Assembly: GCF_002305875.1 (NCBI RefSeq)
Contig: NZ_CP022098.1
Coordinates: 930,001 to 994,000 of the forward strand
DNA: 64,000 bases
Direction of reading: 5' to 3'
Source: Cystobacter fuscus
GTDB lineage: Bacteria; Myxococcota; Myxococcia; Myxococcales; Myxococcaceae
The notes beneath the pieces were generated by a model, which saw only the letters and a program-made list of their open reading frames with translations, was not told the DNA's origin and made no database searches. A program made the position numbers and the translations under genes. Shown one piece after another: positions 1 to 8,526 of this stretch (position 1 is the stretch's first letter; every line of letters starts with the position of its first letter).

Positions 1-615
1 GGTGAGGGGCCCCGGGGGCGCGCCGAACAGGGCGATGCCGGTGATGCGGCGCACGGGAATGGACTTGAGCCGCAGCAGCGGCTCGATGCGCTGGATGAAT
101 TGCTTGAGACCCGGCTGCACCGCGAAGGTGAAGGGACTGCCGATCGCCACCGCGGCGCGCACCGGCACTTGCGGGTTTCGCGCCAGGTGACCGTAGAGCG
201 TCAGTCCACCCTTGGAATGTCCCACCCAGAGAACTTCCTTGGCCCCGGTGGACAGCACGGTGCGCACCGCGCAGCGCACGTCGTGCTCGGCGAGATCATC
301 GAAGGAGAACTCCCCGCAAGGGCCCGCCAGCCCCCGGCCGCGCAGCTCCATCACCCATGTTTCGAAGCCAGCCCGGGCCAGGTAGCGCGCCAGGCTGTAG
401 CGCTCGTCGAAGTCCATGTGGAAGCGGTTGACGCCCAGTCCATGGCACAGGATGACGGGCTCGGCCCAGCGGCGCTCGCCCCGGGCGTGGTAGCGGCCCA
501 GCGCCACCGCGGCCCCGTCGTCCGTGGGCACCCGGTACAGCTCGTCCGGCTTGAAGGGCAGCGTGAGCAACCCTTCCCCCTCGCGATTCACCGCTCGCGA
601 GAAGAGGTCGGCCAT
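1..615 (-). CDS. alpha/beta hydrolase, 3' part beyond the window
   Basis: The first 205 residues are visible and the rest runs off the left edge. A CHGLG stretch near residues 57-61 matches the oxyanion-hole turn of alpha/beta hydrolases, and WVGHSKGG places the nucleophile elbow serine at about residue 134; the acid and histidine would lie outside the window. The layout (long N-terminal strand region, HG turn, then a nucleophile elbow with Lys after Ser) is that of a soluble lipase/esterase-like enzyme; the substrate cannot be read. The ATG at 615 is used, but an in-frame GTG at 648 would add 11 residues and has an equally poor ribosome site. No signal peptide is seen, so it is probably cytoplasmic. 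It is divergent from the CBS gene, with about 145 bp between them. Confidence 0.8.
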   Translation of the reverse strand, partial: MADLFSRAVNREGEGLLTLPFKPDELYRVPTDDGAAVALGRYHARGERRWAEPVILCHGLGVNRFHMDFDERYSLARYLARAGFETWVMELRGRGLAGPCGEFSFDDLAEHDVRCAVRTVLSTGAKEVLWVGHSKGGLTLYGHLARNPQVPVRAAVAIGSPFTFAVQPGLKQFIQRIEPLLRLKSIPVRRITGIALFGAPPGPLT

Positions 616-759
616 CCGCGTCAGCCTGGGTCCGTTTCGGTTCGTCACCTGGGAACTCTAACGCCCTTCCAGGGTGGGCTTCGTGGAAAATTACACAATC
701 CCCCCAATCGGCAAGGAGGTTGCAGGGTGTCCTACCCACTCAAACCGGGAGGCGGGTAG

Positions 760-1029
760 ATGCGGCAAAAGCCGAGCTTTGCGGAAAAGTTATCCCCCAT
801 GGAGGTCGCTCTGGAGCCCACGGATACCCTCTTGAGGGCCTTGGGGGTGATGGAGCGCCACGGTGTCCGGCTGCTGCCCGTGCTGGGAGAGGCGGGGCGG
901 ATGGTGGGGCTGCTCAGTCGGGAGCACGTGATGTCGGCGTGGGAGGTGGATCCCCTCCTGCCCGTGTCGTTGGTGATGGCGGCGTGTGGGGCGCCTCGCC
1001 CGCTTGGACCCCGGCTGGTGCCCCGGTGA
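760..1029 (+). CDS. small single-CBS-motif protein
   Basis: This is an 89-residue protein. Residues about 12-60 read as one CBS motif: a Pro/Met start, a stretch on recurring conditions (DTLLRALGVMERHGVRLLPV), then GRMVGLLSREHV, the usual second half of a CBS repeat. CBS motifs normally occur in pairs that bind adenosyl nucleotides; here only one is present and the tail after residue 65 is unrelated and arginine/proline rich, so it would have to dimerise to make a binding cleft. The start is supported by a GGGAGGCGGG ribosome site six or so bases upstream. A role as a small sensor is inference. It is followed 48 bp later by the GIY-YIG gene on the same strand. Confidence 0.7.
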   Translation: MRQKPSFAEKLSPMEVALEPTDTLLRALGVMERHGVRLLPVLGEAGRMVGLLSREHVMSAWEVDPLLPVSLVMAACGAPRPLGPRLVPR

Positions 1030-1077
1030 GTCACCGGGTGGGAAAAGTGGGCGGCCATGTGGGAAGGCGCGTGCGCT

Positions 1078-1365
1078 ATGCTCACCCGCGCCGTGTCCGG
1101 AGCCTGGGTCGTCTACATGGTGTGTTGTCGGGATGGGACGCTCTACACGGGGGCGACCAACCACCTGGAGCGCCGTCTGGCCACCCACAACCGGGGCCGA
1201 GGCGCCGCCTACACCCGGGCGCGCCTGCCGGTGACGCTGGTGTGGAGCGAGCCCGCGGTGGATCGGGGTTCCGCCCTGCGCCGGGAAGCGGCGCTCAAGC
1301 GGCTGTCTCGCGCCGCGAAGTTGCGCCTTGTTCACCAGGCGTCAAATGACTCCGGGTCCAATTAG
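1078..1365 (+). CDS. GIY-YIG domain protein, YhbQ/UPF0213-like
   Basis: The protein has 95 residues and is almost entirely one GIY-YIG nuclease-like domain. WVVYMVCC followed by GTLYTGATNHLERRLATHN gives the two GIY-YIG strands in the degenerate form (VYM and YTG), then the conserved Arg and the His-Asn of the helix, and LVWSE further on. Size and order match the free-standing YhbQ (UPF0213) family, linked to DNA repair in Escherichia coli, though the biochemical role of that family is not well defined. The ATG at 1078 is chosen because GGAAGG lies 9 bases upstream; an in-frame ATG at 1057 would add seven residues. The last residues (ASNDSGSN) are a polar tail. Confidence 0.82.
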   Translation: MLTRAVSGAWVVYMVCCRDGTLYTGATNHLERRLATHNRGRGAAYTRARLPVTLVWSEPAVDRGSALRREAALKRLSRAAKLRLVHQASNDSGSN

Positions 1366-1434
1366 ACCTGATCCCTGGTCATGTGACCTTGCGCCCCGAC
1401 GCGCTCCTCTCCCGGGGAACTTGGGCGTCATGGG

Positions 1435-2754
1435 ATGCACATGCGATCGGTGGACGAAGGGTTGACTCCGGGTGTGCTGGAGGCAGAGACCCGTGCTCGA
1501 GAGGCGCGGCTCGCGGACGAGCAGCGCCTGTTCTACGCGGCCTCCCTGACGTGGGTGCTGTTCTGGAGCGCCGACATGTTGTCGGTGCTCCGGCCGACCT
1601 GGGACACGCTGGCGCTGCGCTGCGTCTGGGCGGGACTGACGGTGCTGTCGGGCAGGTCGCTGCCCCGGGCGGGCCCGGTGCGGCGCTCGATGCTGCGGAT
1701 TCTCTCCGGGGTGATCCTGCCCAACGTGTTCTTCGGCCTGATCATCTACCGGCTGGGGGGCTTGAACAGCCCCATCTTCCACTGGCTGTGTCTGATGCCC
1801 GCGGTCTCCCTGCTGATGGGCAGGGGGCTGTGGCATGGGGCGGTGAGCACCCTGCTGATGCTGATGGTGGCGGGCTCGATGCTGTGGGCGGGGGGGGCGC
1901 CCAAGGAGCGCTTCCTGTCGTGGATACCGATGCTGATCGTGGAGTCGGTGGGCATCCAGCTCACCTTCTTCTACCAGCGGTTGTTGCTCGAGCGGGCGAA
2001 GGCCGCGGCGGAGCAGAAGCTGGCGCGGCGGGCGCTCGACGAGTCCAACGAGCGGGCGCTGCGCGCCGAGCAGATGGCGCAGCTGGGGCAGTTGGCGGCG
2101 GGCGTGGCCCACGAGGTGCGCAACCCCCTGGCCTACATCCAGGCCAACCTGCGCTTCCTCCAGGAGGAGGCCCGGCCCACGGGGGACGCGAGCGACTCCG
2201 AATACGCCGCCGCGCTCCAGGAGACGATGCACGGCGTGGAGCGCATCCATCAGATCGTGAGGGATCTCACGGCGCTGTCGCGCTCGGAGCAGCCCGAGCC
2301 CGTGAGCCCGTGCGACCTGGGGCCGGTCATCGACACGAGCGTGCGGCTGGCGTCGGTGCGGCTCAAGACCCTGGTGCGCCTGGCGGTGGAGGTGCCGGAG
2401 ACGCCTCGGGCGCGGGCCGAGCCGCGCCGACTGGGGCAGGTGCTGCTCAACCTGCTGCTCAACGCGGCGGACGCGATCGAGGAGGCGAAGGTGTCCGACG
2501 GGCGGGTGGCGCTGCGGGTGCAGGTGGACGAGGAGCGGGTGCGGGTGCTGGTGGAGGACAACGGGCCCGGCATCCGGGCCGAGCACCTCTCGCGGCTGTT
2601 CACGAGCTTCTTCACCACGAAGGCGCCGGGCAAGGGCACGGGGCTGGGGCTCGCGCTGTCACGGCAGTACGTGGAGTCCTTTGGCGGCACGCTGCGCGCG
2701 GAGAACCGCTCCGAGGGCGGCGCGCGCTTCATCGTGGAGCTGCCCGCGGCCTGA
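1435..2754 (+). CDS. membrane sensor histidine kinase
   Basis: This 439-residue protein has five or six hydrophobic segments between about residues 30 and 185 with almost no periplasmic loops, so sensing is likely within the membrane or by the short loops. A coiled-coil-like linker (ERAKAAAEQKLARRALDESN) leads to the dimerisation/phospho-acceptor helix with the H-box GVAHEVRNPL. The ATPase part has an N-box (QVLLNLLLNAADAI), a G1 box (VEDNGPGI), an F-box (FTSFFTTK) and a G2 box (GTGLGLALS), so it should be an active kinase of the NtrB-like HPK4 type. No partner response regulator is adjacent, making it an orphan kinase. It is convergent with the nitronate monooxygenase gene, with only six bases between stops. 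Confidence 0.93.
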   Translation: MHMRSVDEGLTPGVLEAETRAREARLADEQRLFYAASLTWVLFWSADMLSVLRPTWDTLALRCVWAGLTVLSGRSLPRAGPVRRSMLRILSGVILPNVFFGLIIYRLGGLNSPIFHWLCLMPAVSLLMGRGLWHGAVSTLLMLMVAGSMLWAGGAPKERFLSWIPMLIVESVGIQLTFFYQRLLLERAKAAAEQKLARRALDESNERALRAEQMAQLGQLAAGVAHEVRNPLAYIQANLRFLQEEARPTGDASDSEYAAALQETMHGVERIHQIVRDLTALSRSEQPEPVSPCDLGPVIDTSVRLASVRLKTLVRLAVEVPETPRARAEPRRLGQVLLNLLLNAADAIEEAKVSDGRVALRVQVDEERVRVLVEDNGPGIRAEHLSRLFTSFFTTKAPGKGTGLGLALSRQYVESFGGTLRAENRSEGGARFIVELPAA

Positions 2755-2760
2755 GGCGCC

Positions 2761-3765
2761 TCAGCCGCCCACGGTCTGGCCGAGCGTGGTGAGCACCTCG
2801 CGGGCCTCCGCCGCCATCGTCGAGACGAGCTCGGCGGCCGGACGCAGCTCGCGCACGTTGCCGCATGCCTCACCCACCGTCAGGCCCATCTCCTCGAAAT
2901 CACCCTCGGTGTGCACGGTGGGCAGGAGCGCGGAGAAGCGGGGCAGGGGCACGCGCTGACCTCCCAACAGTGTGTGGCCGATGGGCTCGGATGCCGGCAG
3001 CGCCAGGGCCTCGGCTTCCCGGCCGGCCCACTCGCGCGCCGCTCGGTTGCGCAGCACGCGCATGGCCTGACCGGGCCACTCGGGGCCGAAGAGCGTGGTG
3101 CGCACCGTGTCGCCCACGCCCGCGGCGAGCACCCGGCGCTTGTACTCGTCATGGGCCTGGGCCTCCACGCTGGCCAGGAAGCGGGTGCCACACCACACCG
3201 CCTCCGCCCCGAGCGCCAGTGCCGCCACCAGCCCGCGGCCATCCACGATTCCCCCGGCGGCGATCACCGGCAGCGGCGCCACCGCCGCGCGCACCGCCGG
3301 CAGCAGCGCGAAGGTGCTCGCCTCCGCGCGGTTGTGTCCGCCCGCCTCCGCACCCTGCGCGATGATCGCGTCGGCTCGCAGGTCCGCCGCCTCGCGCGCC
3401 TCCGCCACCGAGCCCACCTGGATCCACACCCGCGTGCCCGCGCCGCGCAGCCGCTCCACGTGCGCGCGCCGGGGCAGGGTCCAGAAGAACACGACCACCG
3501 CCACCCGCTCCTCGGCCAGCACCTCGATGTGGGCGTCCTCCACGAAGTCGCCGATCAGGTCCACGCCGAAGGGGCGCGCGGTCAGCTCCCGGGTGGCCCG
3601 GATCATGGCGCCCAGGGCGGGCGGCGGCAGCATCGCCCCGCCCAGCGTGCCCAGTCCGCCCGCGTTGCTCACCGCGGCCGCGAGGGCGGGCCCCGCGAGG
3701 AAGGCCATGCCGGCGCTGATGATGGGGACGTCCAGTCCGTACTGCTGGGTGATCCGGGTCTTCAT
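2761..3765 (-). CDS. nitronate monooxygenase family flavoenzyme (NPD-type)
   Basis: The 334 residues show the FMN-binding TIM-barrel layout of the nitronate monooxygenase/2-nitropropane dioxygenase family. The N-terminus (YGLDVPIISAGMAFLAGPALA, shortened here to its first part) is the conserved opening, a GGLGTLGG glycine loop follows, QGAEAGGH near residue 150 matches the catalytic-His region of the class, and PVIAAGGI DGRG plus ALGAEAVWCGTRFL form the phosphate-binding end. Such enzymes use FMN and O2 to oxidise alkyl nitronates, and distant members act on other compounds, so the substrate is open. Its start overlaps the stop of the upstream 542-codon gene by four bases (ATGA), so the two are translationally coupled and probably act in one pathway. 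The LysR gene beyond is divergent and a likely regulator. Confidence 0.9.
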   Translation of the reverse strand: MKTRITQQYGLDVPIISAGMAFLAGPALAAAVSNAGGLGTLGGAMLPPPALGAMIRATRELTARPFGVDLIGDFVEDAHIEVLAEERVAVVVFFWTLPRRAHVERLRGAGTRVWIQVGSVAEAREAADLRADAIIAQGAEAGGHNRAEASTFALLPAVRAAVAPLPVIAAGGIVDGRGLVAALALGAEAVWCGTRFLASVEAQAHDEYKRRVLAAGVGDTVRTTLFGPEWPGQAMRVLRNRAAREWAGREAEALALPASEPIGHTLLGGQRVPLPRFSALLPTVHTEGDFEEMGLTVGEACGNVRELRPAAELVSTMAAEAREVLTTLGQTVGG

Positions 3766-5390
3766 ACCGAGGCCCTCTCCTCCGCCTCGTCGAGCAGGAA
3801 GGCGAAGTGCTCCCGGTCCGTGCTCAGGGCCCGTGCCAGGTTGTCGAACTGCTGGCGGCCGTACGTGGCGAACGCGTCCATCATCCGCAGCACCGCGCGC
3901 CGCTGCTCGTAGGTCGCCGGCAGGTGCGCGAGCGAGGTGGGACAGATGGGTTCCCTCCAGTCGGACGCCTGCTGGGCGTAAAGCAGGTGGTGCGTGCCCT
4001 CGAGATAGATGAGGGGAGGGCTCGTCGGGTGGTCCGCCGCGAAGCGCTCCGTGAGCACGCGCAGGTTGCCGAAGAAGGCGCGCGACATGAAGTGCACGGA
4101 CATGAGGGCCCAGTACTTGAGCAGGGGATCATTGGGCACGCGCAGCGTCTCGCGCCGGAACTCGTGCAGGGCCTCCATCTCCGGCCGGCCATACACCTTG
4201 TCGAAGAACCACCACTCGAGCAGCTCCGCGGGCGTCCAGGGGATGCGGGCATCCATGTCCAGCACCTCCCAGTCATGCAGGAACAGCTCGGCCTCGGTGG
4301 AGAACGTGCGGCGCAGGAAGTCCACCGTGGGGGTACCGGGCCCCGTGGCGGGCTCCTGCACCCGGCAGTCCTGGAGGTAGAATGAATGCAGCGCGCTGAT
4401 GCGGGGGGCGAACAGCAGCGCCGCGCAGCGCAGCATGAAGAGCGCCTCCTTGCCCTGTGCCTCGCGCATCATCGCGGAGATGGGGTGGCCCACGAAGTCG
4501 GCATGGTGGCGGTACCAGGCGGCGATGAGATCGCCCTGCTCGGTGAACTTCTCGGGCCGGGGGTTCCACGTCGGCGCCGGAAGCTGGCCGGCCTGGTACG
4601 CGTCCAGTTGCTCGCGAACGAGCCGCATGCGCTCACGCCGCTCGCGCGTCAGCAGCGGCCCCGGCCCACCGGCCTCCTCCGCCGTCTGGACGAAGCGGTG
4701 CATGAAGTCGTTCATCTCCACCGAGAGCGCATGCTTGCGCTCCACCAGCCTCAGGGCCCGCTCGCTCTGCTCGGGCGAGAACGTCACTGGCTCGGACTCC
4801 GAGCTGCCCACGTGTCCCGACTCCCGCTCCAGGTGGTGCATGCCGAAGTAGACCGGGACGATGCCCGTCTGCCGCCTCACCTGCAGCGCCTGGTTCGTCG
4901 TGGCGGAGAAGAGCAGGTGACCATCCTTCTCGAGCTGCTCCACGTGCAGGTAGCGGTAGGCGGGCTCCGTCGCCTCGTCACCGACGAGCTCCTGGATGCG
5001 CTGGCTCTCCACGGCGCGTCCCCGGTCGAGCATGGGTGACATCCACAGCGCCCACATCAGCGAGCTGGCGCGCCGGGTCCCCCACAACTCGTCCAGCTCC
5101 AGCCGGCGGAAGTCCGCCAGGAAGAGCCGCGCGTGCGTCCGGTCCTCCACGACATGGTCGTTGATGGTGTCCTTGAGCTTCGCGTCCTGCTCCGATTCCT
5201 TCTCATTCTTGCGGAACGCGAGATAACGCTCGTTGTAGAAGGGAAAGGACATCACGAAGCCGAGCAGGGGAATGAAGCAGTCGTAGTGCCGCCGCGAGTC
5301 CCTCAGGTGCGAGTCGCCAATCCAACGGTAGATGGCGTGCCCCTCCAGTTCGCGCGACAGGGCGTCCAGGTGTCCCAGGGCTGCTTGCAT
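3762..5390 (-). CDS. unknown helical enzyme, possibly a heme-oxygenase-like metal oxidase
   Basis: I do not recognise this 542-residue protein with certainty. It is predicted helical throughout, has no signal peptide, and contains clusters of His/Glu typical of metal-binding four-helix folds: VVEDRTHARLFLADF near residue 80-95, LEKDGHLLF, and YFGMHHLERESGHV near residues 180-195; the second half repeats the flavour with LHDWEVLDMD and LEGTHHLLY. These resemble the ligand pattern of heme-oxygenase-like diiron enzymes, but that is inference. It overlaps the nitronate monooxygenase by four bases and is transcribed away from a LysR gene, which suggests a regulated two-enzyme oxidative pathway. 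It begins at ATG 5390. Confidence 0.7.
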   Translation of the reverse strand: MQAALGHLDALSRELEGHAIYRWIGDSHLRDSRRHYDCFIPLLGFVMSFPFYNERYLAFRKNEKESEQDAKLKDTINDHVVEDRTHARLFLADFRRLELDELWGTRRASSLMWALWMSPMLDRGRAVESQRIQELVGDEATEPAYRYLHVEQLEKDGHLLFSATTNQALQVRRQTGIVPVYFGMHHLERESGHVGSSESEPVTFSPEQSERALRLVERKHALSVEMNDFMHRFVQTAEEAGGPGPLLTRERRERMRLVREQLDAYQAGQLPAPTWNPRPEKFTEQGDLIAAWYRHHADFVGHPISAMMREAQGKEALFMLRCAALLFAPRISALHSFYLQDCRVQEPATGPGTPTVDFLRRTFSTEAELFLHDWEVLDMDARIPWTPAELLEWWFFDKVYGRPEMEALHEFRRETLRVPNDPLLKYWALMSVHFMSRAFFGNLRVLTERFAADHPTSPPLIYLEGTHHLLYAQQASDWREPICPTSLAHLPATYEQRRAVLRMMDAFATYGRQQFDNLARALSTDREHFAFLLDEAEERASV

Positions 5391-5456
5391 GATCGATTCC
5401 TCGCGGGAGGGGGGGCTGGGCCAGCGAACAACTGCGGCTCGCTGAATCGATACATC

Positions 5457-5508
5457 TTTCCCGGGGGGCTGAAAAATGGGGTTCTGGTAAAATCATTATC
5501 CCGGGAAA
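5457..5508. promoter_or_regulatory. inverted repeat in LysR divergent promoter region
   Basis: A perfect 9-bp inverted repeat, TTTCCCGGG at 5457-5465 and CCCGGGAAA at 5500-5508, is separated by 34 bp. Centre-to-centre spacing is about 43 bp, roughly four helical turns, so both arms face the same side of the DNA. It lies between the divergent LysR gene and the enzyme pair, where LysR proteins usually bind as tetramers to a recognition and an activation site. The spacer is the most AT-rich stretch nearby, consistent with promoter elements. Binding by the adjacent regulator is inference. Confidence 0.5.
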
Positions 5509-5523
5509 CGGGAGAATGAGCGG

Positions 5524-6465
5524 ATGGATGTCTTTCAGGCGATGAGGGTGTTCGCGAAGGTGGTGGAGCTGGAAGGCTTCTCGCGGGCGGCGGAGCGGCT
5601 GGGCATCTCGGCCACGGCGGCGTCGCGTCAGGTGGCCGAGCTGGAGGCGCGGCTGGGAGTGCGGCTGCTGCATCGCACGACGCGCAGGCTGTACCTCACC
5701 GACAGCGGACGGAGCTACTACGAGCGCTGCGCGCAGATCCTCAACGACCTGGACGAGGCGGAGCTGACCATCTCCTCGGCGGCGGGGCGGCCCCAGGGTC
5801 TGCTGCGGGTGGCGGCGCCGGTGTCCTTTGGCGTCCAGCACCTCACACCGCTGTTCCTGGACTACATGGAGCGCTACCCGGAGGTGACGCTGGAGCTGTC
5901 GCTGTCCGACCGCATGGTGGACCTGGTCGAGGAGGGCTATGACCTGGCCCTGCGCATCACCCAGGAGCTGAAGACGACGCTGGTGGCCCGGCCGCTGGCC
6001 CAGGCGCGCCTGGTGGCCTGCGCGGCGCCCTCCTACCTCGAGCGCCATGGGGTGCCGCGCACGCCGGAGGAGCTCCGTCACCACGAGTGCCTGTGCTACA
6101 CGTACGACGCGCTGCGCGGCGTCTGGGAGTTCGAGGGTTCCTCGGGGCCCGTCCGGGTGTCCGTCCAGGGTCGGCTCGCCACCAACAACGGGGACTCCCT
6201 GCGCGCGGCGGCGGTGGCGGGACGGGGCATCATCCTGGAGCCCACCTTCCTGGTGGGCGAGGATCTGCGACAAGGCCGCCTCGTGCGGCTGCTGTCGGAC
6301 TACCCGGTGTCGCCCCTCACCCTCTACGCCGTCTATCCGAGCCGACGCTATCTCTCGCCCAAGGTGCGCACCCTCGTCGACTTCCTCGTCGAGCGCATCG
6401 CCGAGCCCCTCCCCTGGGATGCCTGGATGCGCAGCGGCGTCCGGGACACGGGCTCCGGGCGGTGA
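5524..6465 (+). CDS. LysR-family transcriptional regulator
   Basis: The 313 residues have the standard LysR layout: an N-terminal winged helix (FAKVVELEGFSRAAERLGIS then QVAELEARLGVRLLHRTTR) covering residues 1-62, a linker helix, and a type-2 periplasmic-binding-like effector domain from about residue 92 (LRVAAPVSFGVQHLTPLF). The subclass with LHRTTRRLYLT followed by YYERC is the large AaeR/DmlR-like group. The effector cannot be predicted. It is divergent from the unknown-enzyme/nitronate monooxygenase operon and is the obvious candidate to control it. ATG 5524 is preceded by GGGAGA at a slightly long distance. Confidence 0.93.
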   Translation: MDVFQAMRVFAKVVELEGFSRAAERLGISATAASRQVAELEARLGVRLLHRTTRRLYLTDSGRSYYERCAQILNDLDEAELTISSAAGRPQGLLRVAAPVSFGVQHLTPLFLDYMERYPEVTLELSLSDRMVDLVEEGYDLALRITQELKTTLVARPLAQARLVACAAPSYLERHGVPRTPEELRHHECLCYTYDALRGVWEFEGSSGPVRVSVQGRLATNNGDSLRAAAVAGRGIILEPTFLVGEDLRQGRLVRLLSDYPVSPLTLYAVYPSRRYLSPKVRTLVDFLVERIAEPLPWDAWMRSGVRDTGSGR

Positions 6466-6490
6466 GCCCGGGTGGGCGAAGGAGGCGCGC

Positions 6491-6805
6491 TCAGGCCGCG
6501 GCGGGGGGCGGCGCGGCGGGAGGCACCTGGGGCACCTTCTGCTTCTTCGAGCGCATCACCAGGAAGACGATGCCCAGCACGAGTCCGATGCCCGCGCCCA
6601 CGCCGGTGCCGGTGAGCTGGTAGCCCAGCAACTGCGCGGTGACGCTGCGGATGACCTCGGGCAGGTTGCACATCGTCTGGGTCGCCTGGATGCGGGTGGT
6701 GTTGTCCCACTCGAGCCACTTGGGTCCCAGCCACGAGGCGGTGGCCAGTCCCCCGAAGGCTCCCGCCAGGATGAAGGTGAGCAGTGTCTTCAGGGTGGCA
6801 ATCAT
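6491..6805 (-). CDS. small two-segment membrane protein
   Basis: From ATG 6805 (GAGG eight bases upstream) the product is 104 residues with two membrane spans: residues about 4-26 (LLTFILAGAFGGLATASWL) and a glycine-rich one at about 68-88 (GVGAGIGLVLGIVFLVM), ended by basic residues and a Pro/Ala-rich tail. Between them lies a soluble segment with a cysteine (TMCNLPEVIRSV). No family is recognised. A longer reading from 6847 would put 14 charged residues before the first span and has no ribosome site. It is convergent with the LysR gene and divergent from the next small membrane gene. Confidence 0.7.
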   Translation of the reverse strand: MIATLKTLLTFILAGAFGGLATASWLGPKWLEWDNTTRIQATQTMCNLPEVIRSVTAQLLGYQLTGTGVGAGIGLVLGIVFLVMRSKKQKVPQVPPAAPPPAAA

Positions 6806-6876
6806 CCAGGAACCTCGGTCAGGAGACGGGGAAGCGTCCTTTAGCACGGGGCGGCGCGCGTGTTATTTGGAAACCC

Positions 6877-7161
6877 GTGCCGCTCCTTCCGCTCGCCGCC
6901 CTGTTCGGGGTCATCACGTTCGTGTGTGCCCTCTTCCTGCTCGTCCATGCGTTCCGCCGCAGCCTGGGCACGGGGATGATGGTGCTCCTGGTGCCGTTCT
7001 ACCTGCCCGTGTATGCCTTCAGTCAGTTCGAGCACTCGCGCAAGAACCTCATCCTCGCGGGCTTCTTCGGCAGCACCCTGCTCACCGCCGTCTTCCTGGG
7101 CCTCGGCGCCCATGCCCTGGAGCAGGTGATGGTGCGTCCGCCTCCGCCCACGCCCTTCTGA
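6877..7161 (+). CDS. small membrane protein of unknown function
   Basis: Reading from GTG 6877 gives 94 residues with two clear spans, about 3-27 (LLPLAALFGVITFVCALFLL) and about 50-72, plus a short mid-protein hydrophobic stretch (MMVLLVPFYLPVYAF), and a proline-rich end. The frame is open further upstream, but those codons read antisense through the divergent membrane gene and are unlikely to be used. No family is recognised. The next gene starts 14 bases after its stop on the same strand, so the two are probably cotranscribed. Confidence 0.65.
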   Translation: MPLLPLAALFGVITFVCALFLLVHAFRRSLGTGMMVLLVPFYLPVYAFSQFEHSRKNLILAGFFGSTLLTAVFLGLGAHALEQVMVRPPPPTPF

Positions 7162-7174
7162 GCCGCTCCGCGAC

Positions 7175-7708
7175 GTGGCGCCCGTGGTCCCCACTGCCGA
7201 GCCGCTGGCCTCGAGCACTCCCCGCTGTCCGCCGCACCAGCGCCCGGCGGTCGCCACCTGCGTGCGCTGCGGCACCTTCCTGTGCGGCGAGTGCACCGAG
7301 TTGCTCGGCGAGTCGGCCACCTGCGCGTCCTGCCTTCCGCTGCTCCGGGCGCACGGCGCGGCCTCGCTCCCGCTCAAGCTGGCGTTCGGCCTGTGCGTGG
7401 CCGCGATGATGTCCTCGCCGTTCACCCTGCTCCTGCCCCTGCACGTGAAGGTGGACCCCGAGCGGGCCCTGATCGTGCTGCCCCTGTTGCGCCGCCTGCC
7501 CGTGCTCAACGTGCTGGCGGCCGGGGTGGGCGGGGTGCTGGCATCGCGTGAACTGCGCCGCCTGGGGCCCGGCGCGCGCTCCACTCCGGCGGGCTCGCTG
7601 GCGCGGTGGACCCGCGCGCTCGCATGGCTCAACCTCGGCTTCGCCCTGCTCCAGGGCTTGCTCGTGCTGCGGCTCGTCCTGGGCCTGCGCGCCCTGGCCG
7701 GGCCCTGA
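7175..7708 (+). CDS. B-box-like zinc-finger membrane protein
   Basis: This is a 177-residue protein beginning at GTG 7175. Residues about 17-52 hold a compact cysteine/histidine cluster (CPPHQRPAVATCVRCGTFLC, then CTELL and CASC) that matches the B-box-type zinc finger found at the N-terminus of many myxobacterial and other bacterial membrane proteins. Hydrophobic stretches follow at about 66-90, 103-125 and 146-172, giving about three membrane spans. The zinc module probably mediates protein contacts at the cytoplasmic face; the role is unknown. It is convergent with queE, four bases away. Confidence 0.72.
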   Translation: MAPVVPTAEPLASSTPRCPPHQRPAVATCVRCGTFLCGECTELLGESATCASCLPLLRAHGAASLPLKLAFGLCVAAMMSSPFTLLLPLHVKVDPERALIVLPLLRRLPVLNVLAAGVGGVLASRELRRLGPGARSTPAGSLARWTRALAWLNLGFALLQGLLVLRLVLGLRALAGP

Positions 7709-7711
7709 GGC

Positions 7712-8404
7712 TCACACCCCGCGCTCGTTTGGATCCCAGATGTACTTGTGCATCTGAAGCTGGAAGCGCACCGGCAGCCGGTCCGCGATCACCCACTCGG
7801 CCAGGTCCTTCGTGGTGATCTTCCCGTGCACGGTGGAGAAGAGCAGCTCGTAGGGCCTGTCCAACAGCCGGTGCTCGGTGATGAGCCGCTTGCTCCACTC
7901 GTAGTCCTCTCGGCTGCCGATGACGAACTTGAGCTCGTCGTTGGCGTTCATCGACTCGAGGTTGCGGTAGTCGTTGCGATCGCTCTCACCGGAGGAGGGC
8001 GTCTTCATGTCCACGATCTTGTGCACCGCGGGGGGCACGAGCCGCACGTCGATGGCACCACTGGTCTCCAGGAGCACGGTCAGGCCGGCGCCGAGCAACT
8101 GCTCCATCAGCGGATACACCCCGGGCTGTAGCAGGGGCTCGCCCCCCGTCACCTCCACGCGCGGCGAGCCGAGCGCCTTCACCTCGTCCACCACCTCGGA
8201 GATCTTGCGGCGTTGGCCGCCATGGAAGGCGAACTCGCTGTCGCAGTAGGAGCAGCGCAGGTGACAGCCGGTGAGCCGCACGAAGGAGCACAGCAGTCCC
8301 GCGTGCGAGGACTCGCCCTGCACCGAGAGGTAGATCTCCTTGACCACCACCGAGTCAGCGGTGGGAACACGACGGGGCTCGATGTGGGGGCGCGCGAGGG
8401 GCAT
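7712..8404 (-). CDS. queE: 7-carboxy-7-deazaguanine synthase (radical SAM)
   Basis: The 230-residue protein carries KEIYLSVQGESSHAG, the substrate-loop opening specific to QueE, followed by FVRLTGCHLRCSYCDSEFAF, a CX3CX2C radical-SAM cluster motif, and EVTGGEPLLQ, the GGEP motif binding the methionine of S-adenosylmethionine. QueE contracts 6-carboxy-tetrahydropterin to 7-carboxy-7-deazaguanine in the queuosine/7-deazaguanine pathway, using a 4Fe-4S cluster, SAM and Mg2+. Length fits the family. The other genes of the pathway are not in the window. It lies 122 bp downstream of nudC on the same strand. Confidence 0.93.
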   Translation of the reverse strand: MPLARPHIEPRRVPTADSVVVKEIYLSVQGESSHAGLLCSFVRLTGCHLRCSYCDSEFAFHGGQRRKISEVVDEVKALGSPRVEVTGGEPLLQPGVYPLMEQLLGAGLTVLLETSGAIDVRLVPPAVHKIVDMKTPSSGESDRNDYRNLESMNANDELKFVIGSREDYEWSKRLITEHRLLDRPYELLFSTVHGKITTKDLAEWVIADRLPVRFQLQMHKYIWDPNERGV

Positions 8405-8526
8405 GGGCGAGAATCCGGGGGGAGAATCGCTTCAACCCCACCCGCGCGGGCGATGCAAGCGCGGAGCTGGTCCCCGCGGTGGGCCCGCCCCCCAGGCGGC
8501 GCGGCGGGCGCCCGGAGGCAGGGGGC

